A stretch of 64,000 nucleotides of DNA from JAJVID01 sp963743425. Lineage in GTDB: Bacteria > Acidobacteriota > Blastocatellia > RBC074. This document shows, in pieces, positions 62,263 to 64,000 of the stretch. Numbering within the stretch: position 1 is the first letter of the stretch; each line of letters starts with the position of its first letter. The translations under genes and the position numbers were made by a program. Below the pieces are notes generated by a model that was given only the letters and a program-made list of their open reading frames with translations, searched no databases and had not been told where the DNA came from. The stretch lies in assembly GCA_963743425.1 (NCBI GenBank), contig CAVUPU010000004.1, positions 372,001-436,000 on the forward strand. The letters run 5' to 3'.

Positions 62263-62649
62263 GGAAGATCATGTTGTCGTAATCCACAATCCCAAGCCGG
62301 AGTTTACGAATCCAGCCGTTTCGACCGAGAAGGTTACGAGGGAGATTGGGGTATTTGGCAAAATAAGCGACACTTTGAACGGCGATTCCGCAAGACTGAA
62401 TGACGATTTCGTGGCCGAAGGTGTCAAGCGTTCCGGTCAGCGATCCCATACGCTTCGGGCTTCCGCTGGGAACATCAATGCCAAGCTCTTCACCCAATTC
62501 AAGACTGAAGACGCAAAATTCGGAACCGGTGTCTACTTTGGCGTAAGCTCGCACCTGCACATTCCCATAGCTGAGAGTATGGGGAGAGGGATTCCTTCAT
62601 CACTATCCTCGTAAAGGTATGAGACATCAAAGCTGAGCAGGTTAGGCAT
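62243..62649 (-). pseudogene. Retropepsin-like aspartic protease, frameshifted near the N-terminus
   Basis: The first residues, MPNLLSFDVSYLYEDSDEGI, are followed by a frame break near 62573 (a duplicated CT/TC pair), then YGNVQVRAYAKVDTGSEFCV, with the DTG catalytic triad of aspartic proteases. FGHEIVIQSCGIAVQSVAYF and LPRNLLGRNGWIRKLRLGIV complete the protein of about 134 residues. The gene starts 2 bp after the DUF5678 stop. The same gene, internally deleted, is at 42788-42925. Confidence 0.75.
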
Positions 62650-62651
62650 TT

Positions 62652-63005
62652 TCAGACTCCGACGAAAGGCGCCGCGTCATCTGGCAGAATGAAGGTTACA
62701 AGAGGCAGGTAAGCGCCATCGGCGCGGGCTGCGGCAAATACTTCTTTCGCATTTGTCCCGTGTGCGATTAATCGCTCGCCATCAAGAGCTACCCATTGAC
62801 CGGAATATTCGTGTCTGTGCGCGGCCATCCAACGGCGATTAGGCTCGGGGTCAGGCTCCGGGATCGGCTCGACGAAGCGGCCTTTGTGGTTTGGCGCTGT
62901 CGCGCTTTTGATTTGCTCGCCAAGCGCGGTAAACAGCCGCATCTTGTCGGCGATCTTCAGCTTTGCGATCTGAGTGAGCAAATCCTCGAACGTAATCTCT
63001 GACAT
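62652..63005 (-). CDS. DUF5678-family protein, second copy
   Basis: 117 residues: MSEITFEDLLTQIAKLKIAD with a helical N-terminal part, then NRRWMAAHRHEYSGQWVALD and GERLIAHGTNAKEVFAAARA, the DUF5678 domain. It is clearly homologous to the copy at 42433-42786. AAGGAGGA precedes the ATG. Its start and promoter are duplicated at 61410-61510. Confidence 0.8.
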   Translation of the reverse strand: MSEITFEDLLTQIAKLKIADKMRLFTALGEQIKSATAPNHKGRFVEPIPEPDPEPNRRWMAAHRHEYSGQWVALDGERLIAHGTNAKEVFAAARADGAYLPLVTFILPDDAAPFVGV

Positions 63006-63069
63006 AGCTGAAGTCCTCCTTGCGAATTTCCCGCTTGAAGACGCTCACAGTATACACCCAATTCTCAGG

Positions 63070-63273
63070 CAAGGTTTAGTTGCTGACGCAGCTTCACGAT
63101 TTCCTGCTTCTTCATTTTCATTGGCTTGGGCGGCTGGTTCATTGGCTTGGGCGGCTGGATAGCACGGTTGTGCGCAAATCATGCCGCTCGCCGCACGCGT
63201 GGTGAAGCGATTGCTCAAGCGACAACTGCAACTCGGTGAAATCTTCATCGCTCATGTACTTCTTCTTTTTCAT
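63070..63273 (-). pseudogene. Truncated HTH antitoxin-like relic
   Basis: Starting ATG 63273, MKKKKYMSDEDFTELQLSLE is followed by HDLRTTVLSSRPSQAN and EIVKLRQQLNLA, then a stop. The last part matches EIVKLRQQLNLS of the XRE protein at 62008-62262, so it is a relic of a related gene that lost its HTH core. Confidence 0.6.
63119..63160. repeat. 21-bp direct repeat, two units
   Basis: CATTGGCTTGGGCGGCTGG followed by TT (63119-63139) is repeated with the ending AT (63140-63160). It lies in the HTH relic, where it adds a Pro-rich duplicate, and may record slippage. Confidence 0.85.
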
Positions 63274-63928
63274 TCGTCCTCCTTTTTTTGCGCCATGCTT
63301 GATAGCTTCGATCATGGCCGCAATCGCTTTCTTATGATCCGCATTCAGAATCGGCCTGCCATGATTTGGCGAACAGGCAAATATCGCGATTAATAAAAGC
63401 GCCGGCGCACTAGATGTCAGGTCGAGTCGCCTTGTCAGAAAACGCCCCGCGCATCATTCTAATGCAAAAATGACGCTGCTGACGTGTCCTGTTATCAAGC
63501 ATCCTGCTGACAAAAAAGGGTAGAAATTGCACACCGCAAAGACATCACAGCATTCAAATAGCCGACACCTCTAAATCGAAACAAGCAAGATTGGGAAAGC
63601 AGGAACCGCGGATTTAGAGGGATGCTACGGATTGGCGCGGATAATCCGAGTTGATCCGTAGCATCCGTGAAAATCCGCAGTTCCTGATCTCCCAATGTCG
63701 CCTGCTCTGAGTCAGCACATCTCAGTGGCACATTGATTGCGATGTCTAGCCAAATCAATAAATGACAAATTGACTGATAGCTCCTAACTCACCAATCACA
63801 AAATTCACCCGTTCGTCTCACATCTGAATTTCCCTAAAGCCGGCAGAGATTGCCTCTCCCTCTAGGGTGATTTTTGTCTCGTTCATTCGCTGAATGAACA
63901 ATCCTTTTGTCTAGGAGAAGTACCACTC
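63274..63928. other. Region between the accessory island and the right-edge gene
   Basis: Minus-strand coding-like sequence (NADHKKAIAAMIEAIKHGAK) runs into the relic from about 63370 but has no start. A long inverted repeat follows (63590-63697). The rest is AT-rich and unassigned, up to AGGAGAAG before the next gene. Confidence 0.45.
63590..63697. repeat. Long imperfect inverted repeat
   Basis: The left arm (63590-63632) contains GGGATGCTACGGAT and the right arm (63653-63697) contains ATCCGTAGCATCC. The arms pair in blocks along about 43 bp, separated by a 20-nt loop. It is not heptad-based. It lies upstream of the right-edge gene. Confidence 0.75.
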
Positions 63929-64000
63929 ATGAATAGCGCCGATACAAAGAAGTCATTTACTACGCTAACACTCATCACGCTGGTTTTGGCCGCCTCATTA
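63929..64000 (+). CDS. Secreted or membrane protein, 5' end only
   Basis: Only 24 codons are visible: MNSADTKKSFTTLTLITLVL and on, the start of a hydrophobic signal-like segment. AGGAGAAG precedes the ATG, so the start is credible. The product is unknown because the window ends. Confidence 0.6.
   Translation, partial: MNSADTKKSFTTLTLITLVLAASL

Overview
The window reads as a chromosomal segment of a high-GC Gram-negative bacterium, most likely an Acidobacteriota member of the Blastocatellia type. This is inferred from gene content, not from a marker gene: an Oar-like TonB-dependent receptor, an ECF sigma factor paired with a TPR Ser/Thr kinase, a CHAT-TPR protein, the futalosine enzyme MqnA overlapping the F420 enzyme CofD, and a multihaem cytochrome. 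No rRNA, tRNA, CRISPR array, prophage or intact transposase was seen.

Layout. 0-10 kb: edge-truncated msrP, rnhB, a 5'-truncated ThrE exporter, an unknown 773-residue protein with a JAMM-like C-terminus, a NifU-type Fe-S scaffold, a PAS histidine kinase, a frameshifted FAD oxidase and a TM2 protein. 10-18 kb: the TonB receptor, folA and a LytS/LytTR-type two-component pair. 18-25 kb: ECF sigma factor and kinase, then small or secreted genes (a two-repeat basic peptide, a globin, a Cys-rich protein) and thyA, several with frameshifts. 25-32 kb: alpha-glucan phosphorylase, the CHAT-TPR protein and a small secreted protein. 32-49 kb: mqnA-cofD, a GT39-like transferase, cca, gatA/gatC, dciA, a phosphoesterase-cytochrome fusion, a DUF5678/retropepsin pair, maf, ribA, a polytopic membrane protein and priA. 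49-57 kb: a zincin with two DUF433 proteins, an acyltransferase, a mannose-1-phosphate guanylyltransferase, a ComM/YifB ATPase and TPR proteins. 57-63 kb: a minus-strand accessory island with a three-gene SWIM / PD-(D/E)XK-like / acidic-protein cassette next to decayed toxin-antitoxin-like modules. The right edge cuts a secreted-protein gene.

The most unusual signal is between the genes. At about ten junctions the spacer is largely filled by a long hairpin whose arms are arrays of 7-bp words (9-bp at one locus), with a different word at each locus. At gatC, dciA and priA the array sits between a good Shine-Dalgarno sequence and the start codon. At gatC, and less exactly at dciA, folding of the mRNA hairpin would bring the two back together. 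A second palindrome family, with 32-35 bp stems, occurs three times; its third copy supplies the last codons and stops of two convergent genes.

The window also carries many small indels. Nine recognisable genes need about a dozen 1-2 bp corrections, including thyA and the CHAT-TPR gene. Four genes carry nearby compensating or paired indels, or indels in homopolymers or dinucleotide runs. This may be sequencing error or real decay, so every frameshift call below should be read with that in mind.
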